Assembly: GCF_026684035.1 (NCBI RefSeq)
Contig: NZ_CP113361.1
Span: forward strand, 868,001-932,000
Length of the DNA: 64,000 nucleotides
DNA from: Methanogenium organophilum
Lineage (GTDB): Archaea; Halobacteriota; Methanomicrobia; Methanomicrobiales; Methanomicrobiaceae
Direction of reading: 5' to 3'
Part shown: piece after piece, positions 62,630-64,000 of the stretch
How the letters are laid out: each line of letters opens with the position of its first letter
Numbering within the stretch: position 1 is the first letter of the stretch
Program-made: the position numbers and the translations under genes
The notes under the pieces: generated by a model
The model's database searches: none
What the model was told of the DNA's origin: nothing
The model's input: only the letters and a program-made list of their open reading frames with translations

Positions 62630-62891
62630 CATCCCTGCTCAATCTTCCCGGAGAATATCCCATACCACCACTATCTGGTTTTTTCAGACAGCTGTAGATC
62701 ATACAAATAAAGAAGATATTCGTAATTTGATAGATATCTGATTTAAATTGGATATTACCACAATATCCAGATATAACAAGATATTACCGATAACCGGATC
62801 AATAAAATATTGGATCAAATAGGTTGGTTCTGAAGACTTGTCTGAATGTGCACCCTCATAGAAATGGATCGATACGCGGTCGGAACCGCTC
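62630..62891. repeat. AT-rich convergent spacer with ATATC repeats
   Basis: No gene is seen between the regulator and the GNAT gene, which converge here. It contains a perfect GGATATT-ACCAC-AATATCC hairpin (62750-62768), a direct repeat of GATATTACC (62751-62759, 62780-62788) and further ATATC/ATATT units. Confidence 0.5.
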
Positions 62892-63575
62892 TCATCTATC
62901 CCGGAACCGGGCGTGCATCACCTCGTCCATCAGAACCCCGTTCTTCGTGATGGCATTGCGGAGCACCGCCTCGCGGACGAACCCGCACTTTTCGAGCACC
63001 CGCATCGAGGCCGGATTATTCGCAAACACCCCTGCCTGTATCCGGACGATATCAAGGCGAACAAATGCCACCGGCACGACGGCAGCGATGGCATCGGTCA
63101 TAATCCCCCTCCCCCAGAAGGGTTCTCCCAGCCAGTAGCCGATCTCGGCGGTCCGGCAGTAGACATCGTCGAGGAGGGTGACGGCAATTCCCCCGGCGGC
63201 AACGCCGTCCACCTCGATTGCGAGGAGGAGATCGGTCGGCGTCCGGCATGATGAACCGGCGGGTGAGCCGGGCGAGGAGGATGGGAACGGGGATGGTTCG
63301 GATGAAGATGTACCCGACGGACCGGATAAACTCCCGGGGGACGGAAAAAAGGGAAATCCGGGGAACGGCCCGGACCCTGCACCGGATGACAACCACCGTG
63401 CATAAGCGATGAACCGGTTTGCGTCCTCCAGTGTGTACGGGGAGGGAAAGGAGTCCCTGAGGGCAGCGGCGACACACGGGTTGTCGGCATACGTCGCAAG
63501 CGAGGGGGCATCTTCCTCTCTCCACGGGCGAAGGAGAGATGTGGGTGTCCGGATATGGGGGAGATTCTCTATCAA
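62892..63575 (-). CDS. GNAT acetyltransferase with low-complexity insertion
   Basis: A 227-residue RimJ/RimL-like N-acetyltransferase. The N-terminal TSLLRPWREEDAPSLATYA and the C-terminal GYWLGEPFWGRGIMTDAI (acetyl-CoA loop) and NPASMRVLEKCGFVREAVL are typical. Between them about 50 residues (roughly 65-113) are almost only Gly, Ser, Pro and Phe. The insert is GC-rich and falls between two early secondary-structure elements, where a loop would be tolerated. The substrate is unknown. A palindrome lies just upstream of its start. Confidence 0.85.
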   Translation of the reverse strand: MIENLPHIRTPTSLLRPWREEDAPSLATYADNPCVAAALRDSFPSPYTLEDANRFIAYARWLSSGAGSGPFPGFPFFPSPGSLSGPSGTSSSEPSPFPSSSPGSPAGSSCRTPTDLLLAIEVDGVAAGGIAVTLLDDVYCRTAEIGYWLGEPFWGRGIMTDAIAAVVPVAFVRLDIVRIQAGVFANNPASMRVLEKCGFVREAVLRNAITKNGVLMDEVMHARFRDR

Positions 63576-63580
63576 GTAGA

Positions 63581-63630
63581 CCTGACACTCTCGGCTATGA
63601 TCAGCTCTATGTCAGGCGAACCTGACACTC
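63581..63630. promoter_or_regulatory. Repeated CCTGACA half-sites with palindrome
   Basis: TGTCAGG-CGAA-CCTGACA (63610-63627) is a perfect 7-bp palindrome with a four-base centre. CCTGACACTC occurs at 63581-63590 and again at 63621-63630, exactly 40 bases apart. The block lies between the flavodoxin stop and the GNAT start and may be an operator or a hairpin at the end of the flavodoxin transcript. Confidence 0.5.
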
Positions 63631-63672
63631 CCGGGCGCAACGGGCTATCTCTCCGGCTGACAATCAGCCGGA

Positions 63673-64000
63673 CTACACTGCAGGTGGTGTGATCGGCGGC
63701 TCTGAAGCTGGGCCGGTCGACGTTCCCGCAGACAAAGCCGTAGATTTGACCGCCGAAATCAGTGCATCAACCTTCCCTTTGTCCTGCACATCATTCTTGT
63801 CGAGCACAATCTTTACTCTGACATCCACGCCCTTTGCGGCGAGAGCCTCCGCGAGATGCGTGAGCGTGTCTTTCGCCTGTCCCCCGCAGGTGGCAAAAAG
63901 AACGGCTGTTTTTCCCTCGCATCCGGTAATAGCCTGCACTGCCCCGTTTACCGGCGGAGCAGCCCGGAGTGTCCAGACGGGTGTGCCGATCACAATCAGG
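63673..64000 (-). CDS. Flavodoxin-family protein (5' end outside window)
   Basis: The C-terminal part of a flavodoxin-fold protein; the frame is open to the right edge. LIVIGTPVWTLRAAPPV is the second FMN-binding loop, and KTAVLFATCGGQAKDTLTHL the following strand and helix. The end of the protein is an Ala/Ser/Pro-rich tail. It is probably an electron-transfer flavodoxin or an FMN-dependent reductase. The missing N-terminus prevents a closer call. Confidence 0.8.
   Translation of the reverse strand, partial: LIVIGTPVWTLRAAPPVNGAVQAITGCEGKTAVLFATCGGQAKDTLTHLAEALAAKGVDVRVKIVLDKNDVQDKGKVDALISAVKSTALSAGTSTGPASEPPITPPAV

Overview
The window reads as chromosomal DNA of a methanogenic archaeon, most likely of the order Methanomicrobiales. 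The case rests on archaeal housekeeping genes (RIO2 kinase, DUF460, cupin-type phosphoglucose isomerase, archaeal NcsA/TtuA), methanogen genes (a methanopterin-pathway RFAP synthase, MtrH-like and corrinoid methyltransferase proteins, CbiZ, DUF2193, DUF2180), archaeal TATA boxes, GGTGA/GAGG ribosome binding sites and a moderately high GC content. The genus cannot be fixed from sequence alone. I see no rRNA, tRNA, CRISPR array or intact insertion sequence.

Left part (1-13.8 kb). DUF460 and rio2 overlap on the minus strand. A tightly overlapping plus-strand operon follows: ncsA, a two-TM potassium channel with two RCK domains, and nadE. Then come cupin-type pgi and an S-layer-like COG1361 protein. 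A TrmB-type regulator is divergent from the latter, with an operator-like palindrome between them. Next are an uncharacterised gene, an FAD disulfide oxidoreductase, and a minus-strand DUF2193 / DUF2180 / aquaporin operon.

Middle (14-44.6 kb). An 840-bp gene-free stretch precedes a 1,063-residue TPR protein and a REC-PAS-PAS regulator. After these come an intact DUF4013 membrane gene with a truncated copy beside it, CbiZ, pgk, an epoxyqueuosine-reductase-like Fe-S protein, a small CxxC protein and a YqhA-type membrane protein. A polyferredoxin membrane locus, a rhomboid protease, PEGA and NHL surface proteins, an acyl-CoA thioesterase/BAAT hydrolase, an iron-sulfur flavoprotein, eno, several TPR genes, SOUL, an MsrA-glutaredoxin fusion, an MBL hydrolase and an ACT/DUF711 pair follow.

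Methyltransferase operon (44.6-49.4 kb). Four minus-strand genes encode an MtrH-like methyltransferase, a [2Fe-2S] RACo-type corrinoid activator, a corrinoid protein and a URO-D-family methyltransferase. Together they would form a complete route from an unknown methyl donor to tetrahydromethanopterin, arranged like the methoxydotrophic Mto systems. An operator-like palindrome lies at the likely start of transcription.

Right part (49.8-64 kb). A ferredoxin-nitroreductase, a chorismate lyase/RFAP synthase fusion and thiC are surrounded by gene remnants: an antitoxin-like paralog, a PAS fragment and an MFS fragment. From 56.8 to 62.6 kb lies the most unusual locus. A two-gene unit (a secreted protein plus a membrane-anchored beta-propeller) is duplicated in tandem with its promoter and a GC-rich leader hairpin. 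One copy has lost exactly 273 bp in frame between six-base repeats. A third homologue of the secreted protein sits divergently in an operon with a membrane-bound winged-helix regulator. The window ends with a GNAT acetyltransferase and a partial flavodoxin.
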